A model generated the notes under the pieces. That model saw nothing but the letters and a program-made list of their open reading frames with translations, was not told the origin of the DNA and did not search any database. DNA of 64,000 nt from contig NZ_FOSW01000013.1 of assembly GCF_900114385.1 (NCBI RefSeq), positions 97,655 through 161,654 of the forward strand. Direction: 5' to 3'. Below are positions 51,857-60,887 of this stretch, one piece after another. The translations under genes and the position numbers were made by a program. The DNA comes from Geodermatophilus ruber (lineage in GTDB: Bacteria; Actinomycetota; Actinomycetes; Mycobacteriales; Geodermatophilaceae). The stretch's first letter is position 1. Each line of letters starts with the position of its first letter.

Positions 51857-53773
51857 GTGAGCGCAGGGACGGCGGTGCCGGGGGCGGCCCGCACCGAGGG
51901 TGCGGGGACGCCGGCCGCGGTCGGCCCGGTGATCGGGCTGCGCCGCGAGCGCGAGGTCCTCACCGTCGCGCTGCAGACCAACCGGCACGTGGTCCTGGAG
52001 GGGCCGCCGGGCACCGGCAAGTCGACGCTGCTGCGGGCCATCGCCGCCGACGTGGGCCAGGAGGTGGTCTTCGTCGAGGGCAACGCCGAGCTGACCCCGG
52101 CGCGCCTGGTCGGCCAGTACGACCCGGCCGCCGTCATGGCCGGGGGGTACGTGCCCGCCAGCTTCACCGACGGCCCGCTGCTGACCGCGATGCGCGGCTC
52201 CGGGCTGCTCTACCTGGAGGAGCTCAACCGCATCCCGGAGGAGACCCTCAACGTCCTGATCACCGTTCTCACCGAGGGGGAGATCACCGTCCCCCGGCTC
52301 GGCCTGGTCCGGGCCACCGCCGGCTTCCGGCTGATCGCGGCGATGAACCCGTTCGACGCCGTCGGCACCGCGCGGGTGGGCCAGGCGATCGCCGACCGGA
52401 TGTGCCGGGTGGTGCTGGGCTATCAGGACGCCGCCGCGGAACGGGCGATCGTCGCGGCGGTGACCGGCGCCGATCCGTCCCCGATCGGCCTGGCCGTCCG
52501 CCTCGTCCGCGCCACCCGGGAGCACCGGGACCTGCGGATGGGGTCGTCGGTGCGTGGCGCGATCGACCTCGTGCTCCTGCTGGGCGGGCTGCTCCGGCTG
52601 CGCGGCGGGTACGGGCTCTCCGCCCCCGGCGCCCGGGAGACCGTGCGCGATGCCGCGTACGCGGCCCTCTCCGGCCGGATCCGCGTCGCCGAGGGCGTCG
52701 ACCGCACCGCCGAGGCGGTCATCGACAGCATCCTGGACGACGTCTGGCCGGAGGACATGCCGCCGCCGGACGACGAGGCGGGTGCGCCCGAGGACCCCTC
52801 CGGGGACGGCCCGGGAAAAGCTGAGGGCCTGCCGGCCGAGACGGCAGGCCCGGACTCCGCCTCCTCCCTGCGCCGGGACCGCAAGACGGGGGCGGCCCGG
52901 CGGCAGACGAGCCGCCGTGAACTGGCGGCGCGGCACGACTCGTTCGAGCAGGTGAGCCCCGAGGTGGGCGAGCTCGACGAGGACGCCTTCGCCGCGCTGA
53001 TGGTCGAGGACCCCGACGCCGCGGCGGCGCTGCTCGCCGACCTGGCGCTGGCCACCGACCGCGACCTGCGCGCGGCCGCCCGCCGGCTGGCCTGCCGGGT
53101 GTTCATCCAGGTCGGCCGGGTGGGGCGCGCCCGGAGCCGCGGCACGCGGCGGCTGGTGCACGGCCGCCGCACCGAGGGCGATCTCGACCTCGACCGCACC
53201 CTGGACCGGTGGTCGGGCGGCTGGCCGCCCCCGGCCGAGGACCTGGTGGTGCGCCGCTGGACGGGGGCCCGCCGGGCGGTCTGCCTGCTCGTGGACTGCT
53301 CGGGGTCGATGACCGGCCTCGCCGTCGCGATCGCCGCCGTCGCCGCCGCGGGGGTGGTGCTCGCCGGCGACGCGCGGCTCGAGGTGAGCGTGCTGACCTT
53401 CGCCGACCGGGTGGAGGTGCTCAAGCGGCACGGCGAGCAGCGCGGCGCGGAGGACCTGGTCGGCCGGCTGGTCGCGCTGCGCGGGCACGGCATGACCGAC
53501 CTCGCTGCGGGGCTGCGCGCCGCCCGCACGCAGCTGAGCGCGGCCGACGCCGACGAGCGGCTCGTCGTCCTGCTCTCGGACTGCCTGCACACCACGGGCG
53601 ACCCGCCCGAGGCGGCGCTGGCCGGCATCGACCGGCTGCACGTGCTGTGCCCGCTCCCGACGGCGGAGGCGGAGGCGGCTGCGCGGGCGCTGGCCGCCCG
53701 GGGCGCCGGGACTGCGCAGCTGGTACGCGGGCTGACCGACGTCGGCCCGGCGCTGACCCGCGTGCTGGGCTGA
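51857..53773 (+). CDS. Fused MoxR-like AAA ATPase and VWA-domain protein
   Basis: 638 aa. The N-terminal AAA+ domain (about 20-285) has Walker A GPPGTGKST, Walker B LLYLEELNR and sensor AAMNPFDAVGT. A charged linker (about 295-345) leads to a helical segment and the C-terminal von Willebrand A domain with MIDAS DCSGSM and later TFADRVE, RGHGMTDLAAGL and LLSDCLH. MoxR/VWA pairs assemble metal enzymes; in one chain it resembles ChlI/ChlD or CoxD/CoxE. Position right after the alcohol dehydrogenase suggests it helps activate that enzyme or its cofactor. Confidence 0.82.
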   Translation: MSAGTAVPGAARTEGAGTPAAVGPVIGLRREREVLTVALQTNRHVVLEGPPGTGKSTLLRAIAADVGQEVVFVEGNAELTPARLVGQYDPAAVMAGGYVPASFTDGPLLTAMRGSGLLYLEELNRIPEETLNVLITVLTEGEITVPRLGLVRATAGFRLIAAMNPFDAVGTARVGQAIADRMCRVVLGYQDAAAERAIVAAVTGADPSPIGLAVRLVRATREHRDLRMGSSVRGAIDLVLLLGGLLRLRGGYGLSAPGARETVRDAAYAALSGRIRVAEGVDRTAEAVIDSILDDVWPEDMPPPDDEAGAPEDPSGDGPGKAEGLPAETAGPDSASSLRRDRKTGAARRQTSRRELAARHDSFEQVSPEVGELDEDAFAALMVEDPDAAAALLADLALATDRDLRAAARRLACRVFIQVGRVGRARSRGTRRLVHGRRTEGDLDLDRTLDRWSGGWPPPAEDLVVRRWTGARRAVCLLVDCSGSMTGLAVAIAAVAAAGVVLAGDARLEVSVLTFADRVEVLKRHGEQRGAEDLVGRLVALRGHGMTDLAAGLRAARTQLSAADADERLVVLLSDCLHTTGDPPEAALAGIDRLHVLCPLPTAEAEAAARALAARGAGTAQLVRGLTDVGPALTRVLG

Positions 53774-53921
53774 GCGCCTCCGGCAGCAGGCCCAGCTGCC
53801 GGGCGGCGCGGACGGCACCGGGAGCCACCCGCTCCCGGGGACCGGCACGTCCGGGGTGGCGGGCACCTCCGGGAAGAGGCCAGCATGTGGCCGCACCCAC
53901 ATCCTCGAGGTCGGGAGAGCC

Positions 53922-55625
53922 ATGTCCGAGAGCCCCGCCACGGCCGCCTACCGCGCCGCCCGCGACCAGCTGCTGGCGCTGCGCGGTGACCACGCGAAGG
54001 CGGTCGCCGAGTTCCGCTGGCCGACCGTCGACGGCCCGTTCAACTGGGCGGTGGACTGGTTCGACGCCTACGCCCGCGGCAACGACGGCACCGCGCTGCA
54101 CATCGTCGAGGAGGACGGCCGGTCGGCCCGGTACGGCTTCGACACGATGGTGCGGCGCTCCGACCAGGTGGCCGCGTGGCTGCGGGCGCAGGGGGTGGGC
54201 AAGGGCGACCGCGTCGTCCTCATGCTCGGCAACCAGGTCGAGCTGTGGGAGGCGATGCTCGCGGTGATGAAGCTCGGCGCGGTCATCATGCCGACGACGA
54301 CCGCGCTCGGGCCGGCCGACCTGGTCGACCGCATCCACCGCGGCGGCGCGCGGCACGTCATCGTCAACGCCGCCGACGCCGGCAAGTTCGCGACCGTCCC
54401 CGGCGACTACACGAGGATCGCCGTCGGCGAGGCCCCGGAGGGCTGGCGCGCCTACGCGGAGTCGCACCAGGCGGACGACGCCCCGCCCGGCTCCCCGGGC
54501 ACGGTGGCCACCGACCCGGTGCTGCTCTACTTCACCAGCGGCACGACCAGCCGGCCCAAGCTGGTCGAGCACACCCAGGTGAGCTACCCGGTCGGCCACC
54601 TGTCGACGATGTTCTGGCTGGGCCTGCAGCCCGGCGACGTGCACCTCAACATCAGCTCGCCCGGCTGGGCCAAGCACGCGTGGAGCTGCTTCTTCGCCCC
54701 GTGGATCGCCGAGGCCACGGTCTACCTCTACAACTACACGCGCTTCGACCCCGCCGCCCTGCTCGGCCGGATCCGCGCGGACGGCATCACCACCTTCTGC
54801 GCCCCGCCGACCGTCTGGCGGATGCTCATCAAGGCCGACCTCTCCGGCGGGCCCGGGTCGATCCGCGAGGCCGTCGCCGCCGGCGAGCCGCTCAACCCCG
54901 AGGTCATCGAGCAGGTACGGGCCCGGTGGGGGCTCACCCTGCGCGACGGCTACGGCCAGACCGAGACGACGGCGGCCGTGGGCAACACCCCCGGCTCGGT
55001 CGTCAAGCCCGGCTCGATGGGCCGGCCGCTGCCCGGCGTCCCGGTGGTGCTGGTCGACCCGGTGAGCGGGCAGCCCGCCGACGAGGGCGAGATCTGCCTG
55101 GACCTCGGCGCCCGCCCGCTCAACCTGATGACCGGCTACCAGGGCGATCCCGAGCGCGACGCCGAGGCGATGGCCGGCGGCTACTACCACACCGGGGACG
55201 TCGCGAGCCGGGACGCCGAGGGCTACATCACCTACATCGGCCGGACCGACGACGTCTTCAAGGCCAGCGACTACAAGATCAGCCCGTTCGAGCTGGAGAG
55301 CGTGCTCATCGAGCACCCGGCGGTCACCGAGGCCGCCGTCGTCCCGGTGCCGGACCCGGTGCGGGCCGCGATCCCCAAGGCCTACATCGCCCTCGCGCCC
55401 GGGCACGAGCCCAGCCGGGAGACCGCCCTGTCGATCCTGCGGCACGCCCGGGAGAACCTCGCGCCGTACCAGCGGGTCCGCAGGATCGAGTTCGCCGAGC
55501 TGCCGAAGACGATCAGCGGCAAGATCCGCCGGGTCGAGCTGCGCCAGCGGGAGGAGCAGCTCGCGCCCTCCGGCGGCTCGCCGACCGAGTACGGCGACAC
55601 CGACTTCCCCGAGCTGCGCGGCTGA
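53922..55625 (+). CDS. Acyl-CoA ligase (AMP-forming)
   Basis: 567 aa adenylate-forming enzyme. The phosphate loop is YFTSGTTSRPKLVEHT near 205; later motifs are ISSPGWAKHAWSCFF, DGYGQTETTA and YHTGDVASRDAEGYITYIGRTDDVFKASDYKISPFELE with the final lysine in PKTISGKIRRVEL. The group includes acetyl-, benzoate- and medium-chain acyl-CoA synthetases. ATG 53922 has GGGAGA upstream. It may activate the acid formed from the alcohol oxidised by the enzyme two genes upstream, but no aldehyde dehydrogenase is next to it. Confidence 0.85.
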   Translation: MSESPATAAYRAARDQLLALRGDHAKAVAEFRWPTVDGPFNWAVDWFDAYARGNDGTALHIVEEDGRSARYGFDTMVRRSDQVAAWLRAQGVGKGDRVVLMLGNQVELWEAMLAVMKLGAVIMPTTTALGPADLVDRIHRGGARHVIVNAADAGKFATVPGDYTRIAVGEAPEGWRAYAESHQADDAPPGSPGTVATDPVLLYFTSGTTSRPKLVEHTQVSYPVGHLSTMFWLGLQPGDVHLNISSPGWAKHAWSCFFAPWIAEATVYLYNYTRFDPAALLGRIRADGITTFCAPPTVWRMLIKADLSGGPGSIREAVAAGEPLNPEVIEQVRARWGLTLRDGYGQTETTAAVGNTPGSVVKPGSMGRPLPGVPVVLVDPVSGQPADEGEICLDLGARPLNLMTGYQGDPERDAEAMAGGYYHTGDVASRDAEGYITYIGRTDDVFKASDYKISPFELESVLIEHPAVTEAAVVPVPDPVRAAIPKAYIALAPGHEPSRETALSILRHARENLAPYQRVRRIEFAELPKTISGKIRRVELRQREEQLAPSGGSPTEYGDTDFPELRG

Positions 55626-55763
55626 CGGCTCACCCTCCCTAGGGCCGGGTGATGATCACCGCGGCCGCCGGTTCGGGGGCGGCCCGGTCCTGACGGCACT
55701 AGCCTCTCGTCCTCAGCGGGTGGCCCGCGGCCGGCGAGACGGTGCCGGAGGTCGGAAGGTGGG

Positions 55764-56684
55764 GTGCCCGGCATGCGGAGGCTGCTCGTCGTGCTGAATC
55801 GGTCCGCAGGATCAGGCGATGACCCCGCGGTGGAGGCGGCGCTGGGCGCCCTGCGCCGGGATGCCGATGTGACCGTGCTCATGACCGCCGACGAGACCGA
55901 GTTGGTCGAGGCGGTGGCCGCCCGCGGGGATCGCCGGCTGGTCGTCATCGGCGGGGACGGCTCCCTGCACGCAGCGGTCCGTGCGCTCGACCGCGCCGGC
56001 GGATTGGGGCCGGACGAGCCGGTCGGCCTCATCCCCGCCGGCACCGGGAACGACTTCGCCCGGGCCCTCGGGCTGCCGCTGGACCCCGTCGAGGGCGCCG
56101 GGGTGGTCCTCGCCGGCCGCCCGCGTCCGGTCGATCTGCTGCGCGACGACGCGGGCGGTACGGTCGTCAACGCCGTCCACGCCGGCGTCGGGGCCCGCGC
56201 CGGCGCCGAGGCGACGCGGTTCAAGAGCCGGCTCGGCACGGCGGCCTTCCCGCTCGGCGCGGCCATCGCGGGGGTGACGAGCTCGGGTGCCCCGCTGCGG
56301 GTCGAGGTCGACGGCCACGTCGTCGTCCACGAGGCCGGGGGCTGGCGGGCCGACGGCAGCACCGACGTCCTGATGCTCGCCGTCTGCAACGGGCCGACGA
56401 TCGCGGGAGGCACGCCCCTGGCCCCCGGCGCGCTCGTCGACGACGGGCTGGCCGACGTGGTGGTGTGCGCCGCCACGGGCCCGGTGGCCCGGGCCGCGTT
56501 CGCGGCCGCGCTGCTCGCCGGGTCGCACGTCGACCGGGACGACGTCCTCGTGACGCGTGGCCGGCAGGTGACCTTCAGCGGCCCTCCGGTCGAGGTGATC
56601 GCCGACGGGGAACTGCAGGAGCCCGTCGGGTCGCGGACGTGGCGGGTCGAGCAGCACGCCTGGTCGGTGCTCGTCCCATCCTGA
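55764..56684 (+). CDS. Diacylglycerol/lipid kinase family protein (YegS/DgkB type)
   Basis: 306 aa. The catalytic domain starts MRRLLVVLNRSAGSG and has VVIGGDGSLHAAV (GGDGT-like), IPAGTGNDFARALGLP. The C-terminal domain has CNGPTIAGGTPLAPGALVDDGLADVVV with the typical DDG. It phosphorylates a lipid, often diacylglycerol, sometimes with broader specificity. GTG 55764 follows GGAAGG by five bases; ATG 55773 is possible. Promoter-like TAGCCT lies near 55700. Confidence 0.82.
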   Translation: MPGMRRLLVVLNRSAGSGDDPAVEAALGALRRDADVTVLMTADETELVEAVAARGDRRLVVIGGDGSLHAAVRALDRAGGLGPDEPVGLIPAGTGNDFARALGLPLDPVEGAGVVLAGRPRPVDLLRDDAGGTVVNAVHAGVGARAGAEATRFKSRLGTAAFPLGAAIAGVTSSGAPLRVEVDGHVVVHEAGGWRADGSTDVLMLAVCNGPTIAGGTPLAPGALVDDGLADVVVCAATGPVARAAFAAALLAGSHVDRDDVLVTRGRQVTFSGPPVEVIADGELQEPVGSRTWRVEQHAWSVLVPS

Positions 56685-56704
56685 CGCGCCGCGTGCGGTG
56701 CCCC

Positions 56705-58303
56705 TCAGTCCTCGGCCAGCCAGACGGCGCTGTCGGGGGGCAGGGCGACGCTGCCGCCCGAGGAGGGCACGTGCTCGGCGGAGGCCAGCAGAACGGTGCC
56801 TCGCGAGCGGACCAGGACCGTCCCGGACCCCATGTTCACCACGCACCGGACGGTCCGTCCCTCGCCGGTGCAGCGCACGGTGAGGACGTCGCCGCGCCTG
56901 CTCACCGTCGCGGCACCGGAGCCGAGCGCCGGGTGCTCCGCCCGTAGCGCCAGCGCCCTGCGGTACAGGTGCAGCATCGAGCCGCCGTCCCGGGTCTGGC
57001 GGGAGACGGCGGAGCGCGGCCAGCCGGCGGGGATGGGCAGCCAGGGCTCGGCCGCTCCGCGCGGGGAGAAGCCCACGCCGGCCGAGGCGTTCCACGGCAT
57101 CGGGACGCGGCAGCCGTCGCGACCGGCGCGGGCGCCTGCGCTGCGGAAGAAGATCGGGTCCCGCTTGGCCTCGTCGGGCACCTCCGCCTGCGGGAGCCCG
57201 AGCTCGTCGCCGGCGTACACGTAGGCGGAGCCGGGGAGCGCCAGCAGGAGCAGGGCGGCGGCGCGGGCCCGGGCGGCGCCCACCGCCCCGCCGCCGAACC
57301 GGGTCACCAGGCGGTCCTTGTCGTGGTTGCCCAGCACCCAGGACACCGGGGCCTGGACCCGCCCGAAGGCGTCCAGCGCGGTCCGGACGCCGTCGGCGAA
57401 GGCCTCCGCGGACCACGGGGACTTGAGCAGCCGGAAGGAGAACGACTGGTGCATCTCGTCGGGTCGCGAGTACAGGGCCACCTGCTCGAGGTCGGCCAGG
57501 CACACCTCGCCGACCAGCATGGTGTCCGGGTACTCGTCGCAGATCGACCGCCAGCGGCGCCAGACGTCGTGCACCTCGGGCTGGTTCCAGGTCATCGCCT
57601 GCTCCGGGCCGTGCCCGAAGAGGGTGGGGGAGTAGGCGCCGGGGTTGTCCCGCAGCCCGGCGTCCTTGAACAAGCCGTAGGCGACGTCGACGCGGAAGCC
57701 GCTGACCCCGCGGTCGAGCCAGAAGCGCAGGGTCTTCTCGAAATCGGCGGCCACGGCGGGGTCGCGCCAGTTCAGGTCGGGCTGCTCGGGGGCGAACAGA
57801 TGCAGGTACCAGCGGCCGTCCGGGGTGCGCGACCACGCCGGCCCGCCGAACAGCGACTGCCAGTTGTTCGGCGGCTCCTCCGACGGGGGCGCGAAGTGGT
57901 AGCGCATGGCCTCGGGGGAGTCCGGGTCGGCGAGCGCCGCCCGGAACCAGGGGTGCTGGTCCGAGGTGTGGTTCGGGACGACGTCGAGCAGAACCCGCAG
58001 GCCGAGCCGGCGGGCATCGGCGACCAGGGCCTCGAGGTCGGCCACGTCGCCGTAGTCCGGGTCGACGGCCCGGTAGTCGATGACGTCGTAGCCGCCGTCC
58101 GCGCCGCCCGAGGGGTAGTGCGGGTTGATCCACAGGGCATCGACGCCGAGCCACGTCAGATAGGGCAGCCGTGCGCGCAGGCCGGTCAGGTCGCCGATGC
58201 CGTCGCCGTTGCCGTCCGCGAACGACCGCAGGTACACCTGGTAGACCACCGCGGACCGCCACCAGGGCGACGGCGACTGCGAGGCCGGGCGGGGCTGCTC
58301 CAT
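56705..58303 (-). CDS. GH13 alpha-glucosidase (oligo-1,6-glucosidase/trehalase-like)
   Basis: 532 aa (longer start at 58336 possible). The TIM barrel opens WWRSAVVYQVYLRSFADGNGDGIGDLTGL; the nucleophile Asp is in GFRVDVAYGL near 208, the acid/base Glu in VGEVCLADL near 265, and the third Asp in VLGNHDKDRL near 315. FFRSAGARAGRDGCRVPMPWN is typical of alpha-glucosidases acting on maltose or isomaltose. No signal peptide: cytoplasmic sugar use. The start at 58303 keeps the usual short N-terminus. Confidence 0.85.
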   Translation of the reverse strand: MEQPRPASQSPSPWWRSAVVYQVYLRSFADGNGDGIGDLTGLRARLPYLTWLGVDALWINPHYPSGGADGGYDVIDYRAVDPDYGDVADLEALVADARRLGLRVLLDVVPNHTSDQHPWFRAALADPDSPEAMRYHFAPPSEEPPNNWQSLFGGPAWSRTPDGRWYLHLFAPEQPDLNWRDPAVAADFEKTLRFWLDRGVSGFRVDVAYGLFKDAGLRDNPGAYSPTLFGHGPEQAMTWNQPEVHDVWRRWRSICDEYPDTMLVGEVCLADLEQVALYSRPDEMHQSFSFRLLKSPWSAEAFADGVRTALDAFGRVQAPVSWVLGNHDKDRLVTRFGGGAVGAARARAAALLLLALPGSAYVYAGDELGLPQAEVPDEAKRDPIFFRSAGARAGRDGCRVPMPWNASAGVGFSPRGAAEPWLPIPAGWPRSAVSRQTRDGGSMLHLYRRALALRAEHPALGSGAATVSRRGDVLTVRCTGEGRTVRCVVNMGSGTVLVRSRGTVLLASAEHVPSSGGSVALPPDSAVWLAED

Positions 58304-58459
58304 CGCAGACCGCGCCGTGACGAGCCGAGCGGGCATGCGACAACCATCGGCGTCCTGCCCCTGTCAGCTGGGTAGCGGACGCCATGAACTACGCCGACGA
58401 CTCTGTCGGATGTTGACAACCGTGAGAAGCCGGACGCGGAGATGGGCTGGTGGCGGAGG

Positions 58460-59449
58460 TCAGAGCGGCTCGCGGTCGGTCTGCCGGAGAAGTCCGATCA
58501 TCTCCTCGACCCGCTCGGCCGGGACCAGCAGGACGTTGTCGAGGGGGCGGTTGCTCCGGAAGAGGTGGTCGACGGTCCACTCCCGCGCGTCCCGCCGCAG
58601 GCACCGGTAGTCCCAGTCGCGGAGCAGGGGAGCGGTTGTCTCCGTCGGGCGGGTTTCCCGGCGGTCGTAGTAGACCGCGTTCCATTCGGCGAGGGCGACC
58701 GGCCGGTCGGACCGGAAGGTGCGGTCGGCTCCGGCGAGGAACCGGTCCTCGGAGCCCTCGAGGTCCGACTTGATCACCGAGACGGAGGGCCGCCCCAGGT
58801 CGTCCAGCACCTCGTCCAGCGGCTGAGCCGGCACCTCCAGGTGATCCCACTGCGCGTCGCTGCCGTCATCGATCAGGACCGCCGCATTGCCGGTCATCGC
58901 CCCCGCCGCGAAGTCCTCGCGCAGGGTCAGGGTCACGCGGCCAGGTGCATCGGAGAGCGCCACCCGGCGGATGTCGGCGTGCGCCTCGACCCCGTTCAGC
59001 CGCAGGTTCTCGGCGAGCCGGAGCGCATTGGCGGGCACCGGCTCCGCCGCGACCACGCGGCTGCCCGCGGCAGCGGCTTCCAGCGCCAGCGGCACGGTCC
59101 ACAGGCCGATGTTCGCGCCGGCGTCCACCGCGACGCCGGGCCGGCGACGCACCACGGCACGGGCCACCCGGATCCGCCGGTCGTCGAACTCGCCGGTGTA
59201 GTAGGTGAACCACTCGGTTCCGGACCGCAGGTCCACGATCAGCCGGTGCCCCGCGCGCATGTCGGCCACCACGAGAGGCCCGCCGCCCAGTGCCATCAGC
59301 GCCCGGTTGACCGGCGCGATCCTTCGCGAGTGAGTGCGCAGTCGCCTCGGCAGCCGCCGCCACAGAGGCGGCACGGCACGAAGCAGCGTGGCGGCCACGG
59401 CGTGCAGAGGTTCGGGCGGTGACCGGTCCTCGCGCACCGGGAAGGTCAT
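58460..59449 (-). CDS. FkbM-family methyltransferase
   Basis: 329 aa. An N-terminal basic segment (about 1-50) leads to the SAM-binding motif VAVDAGANIGLWTVPLALEAAAAGSRVVAAEPVPANALRLAENLRLNG near 104-150. SVIKSDLEGSEDRFLAGADRTF and LAEWN complete the FkbM fold. It O-methylates a sugar, lipid or natural product; nothing nearby tells which. ATG 59449; no clear ribosome binding site. Confidence 0.85.
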   Translation of the reverse strand: MTFPVREDRSPPEPLHAVAATLLRAVPPLWRRLPRRLRTHSRRIAPVNRALMALGGGPLVVADMRAGHRLIVDLRSGTEWFTYYTGEFDDRRIRVARAVVRRRPGVAVDAGANIGLWTVPLALEAAAAGSRVVAAEPVPANALRLAENLRLNGVEAHADIRRVALSDAPGRVTLTLREDFAAGAMTGNAAVLIDDGSDAQWDHLEVPAQPLDEVLDDLGRPSVSVIKSDLEGSEDRFLAGADRTFRSDRPVALAEWNAVYYDRRETRPTETTAPLLRDWDYRCLRRDAREWTVDHLFRSNRPLDNVLLVPAERVEEMIGLLRQTDREPL

Positions 59450-59540
59450 GTTCGCGTCCGACCTCGCCTCGTCGGCGGCTCATCCGGTTCCTGCGCCCTG
59501 ACTCGGGACCAACCTAGCCCCCCGATTCCTCCGTCGCGGA

Positions 59541-59570
59541 TTGTCACGGATGCATAACGCCCGCTAGTTT
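59541..59570 (+). promoter_or_regulatory. Promoter for the second riboswitch gene
   Basis: TTGTCA at 59541-59546 and TAGTTT at 59565-59570 with an 18-base spacer: a good SigA-like promoter. Transcription would begin near 59577, about 45 bases before the riboswitch. Confidence 0.6.
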
Positions 59571-59620
59571 GGCCGGGTCCGGTCGGTGGTCACGTCCCCA
59601 TCAGGGGAGTCCGGGCGGAC

Positions 59621-59766
59621 GCCGCCGAGTCGCCCGCGACCTTCCGAGGACGCAGGCGAGCCGGGGACCCACCGCAGTACTGGGGTGAATCCCGCTCCCG
59701 GGCGCACCGCCCGGCGCAGGTAGGGCCGCTTCCCGCCCGAACCCGTCAGCTAACCCGGTAGGCGGC
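59621..59766 (+). ncRNA. c-di-AMP riboswitch (ydaO-yuaA type) 2
   Basis: Starts GCCGCCGAGTCGCCCG, holds GGGGACCCACCGCAG, CTGGGGTGAATCCCG, CCCGAACCCGTCAGC and TAACCCGGTA, and closes with GGCGGC (59761-59766) pairing with GCCGCC at 59621. These are the conserved elements of the ydaO-yuaA family. Located upstream of the wall-enzyme gene at 60072. Confidence 0.88.
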
Positions 59767-60071
59767 CAGCGGAAGAACGGAGAGCCGTCCGATGGCGCGC
59801 CCCAGCCCTCACGCACGACCCCGCCCGCCCCGGCACCGTCCTCCGCGGGTGTGCCCGCGCACCTGACCGCCCGCGGCCGTCCCTGACCGCCGCCCCCGGG
59901 CCCACCGCTCCCGAGCACCCCTGCTCGACCGGCTCTCCGCCGCTTCCCTGGTGTGCCCGGCGGCCCCGCGCTCCTGGCCGGCCGCAGCCCTCGCCGCGCG
60001 CACACCCTCGCAGCCCGACCGCCCCACCCCCCGGGGCGCTGCTGCGCTCGTACCCCTCGGAGCGCCTCCCC
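59767..60071 (+). promoter_or_regulatory. Long C-rich leader between riboswitch and gene
   Basis: About 305 untranslated bases follow the aptamer. From 59821 to 60060 I count about 130 C to 69 G, while neighbouring coding regions are balanced. A short frame of 24 codons (59792-59866, ATG with GGAGA eight bases upstream) lies at the start. C-rich, G-poor RNA after a riboswitch is the usual form of a Rho-loading site. Confidence 0.45.
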
Positions 60072-60887
60072 ATGGATCGCCCCCGCACCTTCGCCGGCCG
60101 TGCCCGCGCGCACCGCCGTCCACTCTCCGCACCCCGCCGTCCTGGGCTCTACCTGGGCGTGGCCGCCGCCGGTGCCGTCCTCGCCAACGTCCTCGTCGTC
60201 CCGGAACCGGGCGCGCAGGCCGAGGCCGGCACGGCGGAGCCGGTCAGCGTCGCCCAGCAGCTCGGGTTGACCGCCTCCTCCGGGCCGGCCACCGCGCCAC
60301 CGGACCTGCAGCCGCTCGTGGACCTCGCGGCCAGCCGCAGCAGCCGCGAGGCCGAGCAGGTCGCCGCGCAGCAGGCGCAGGCCGCCGCCGACCGGGCCGA
60401 GCTCGACCGGCAGCAGGCCGAGGCCGGGGCCCGTGCCGCCGCCGAGGCCGCCGCAGCGGCCGAGGCCGCCGCCCGGGAGGCCGAGGTGGCCGCCGCGGCG
60501 CCCGCGGCGGCGCCGGCCGGGGCCGCGCTCATCACCAACAGCGCCGGGCCCGTGCACCGGGTCGTGCAGGCGGCCGCCGACGCGGTCGTCGCCAACGTCC
60601 CGGGGGCCGGCTCGATCACCCTCGGCGGCACCCGCGGCAGCGCGGCCGACTCGGGCGGCCACCCGTCCGGGCTGGCGCTGGACTACATGGTCATGTCCGA
60701 CGCCGCCCTGGGCGACGCGATCGTCGCGTACCACCTCGCACACTGGGACGCGCTGGGCGTGGACTACATCATCTGGGAGCAGCGGATGCTCTCCTCGCCG
60801 GGTGGCGCCTGGCAGCAGATGGAGGACCGCGGGGGCGCGACGGCCAACCACATGGACCACCCGCACGTGAACTACCGGGCGGGCTGA
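60072..60887 (+). CDS. Secreted coiled-coil protein with ARB_07466-type C-terminal domain
   Basis: 271 aa. A basic N-terminus and one hydrophobic segment (about 27-46, GLYLGVAAAGAVLANVLVV) give an export signal or anchor. Residues about 75-140 are an alanine/glutamate/arginine-rich coiled coil. The C-terminal domain (about 155-271) has HPSGLALDYMVMSD and ANHMDHPHVNYRAG, the same as in the LysM protein at 48702-49478. It probably remodels peptidoglycan. ATG 60072 has GGAG about 11 bases upstream. Expression is probably set by the c-di-AMP riboswitch upstream. Confidence 0.85.
   Translation: MDRPRTFAGRARAHRRPLSAPRRPGLYLGVAAAGAVLANVLVVPEPGAQAEAGTAEPVSVAQQLGLTASSGPATAPPDLQPLVDLAASRSSREAEQVAAQQAQAAADRAELDRQQAEAGARAAAEAAAAAEAAAREAEVAAAAPAAAPAGAALITNSAGPVHRVVQAAADAVVANVPGAGSITLGGTRGSAADSGGHPSGLALDYMVMSDAALGDAIVAYHLAHWDALGVDYIIWEQRMLSSPGGAWQQMEDRGGATANHMDHPHVNYRAG

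Noticed and set aside
55648..55660. GGTGAT-G-ATCACC dyad after the acyl-CoA ligase
   Set aside because: Single short inverted repeat without a T-tract or a matching second site; not enough to call operator or terminator.
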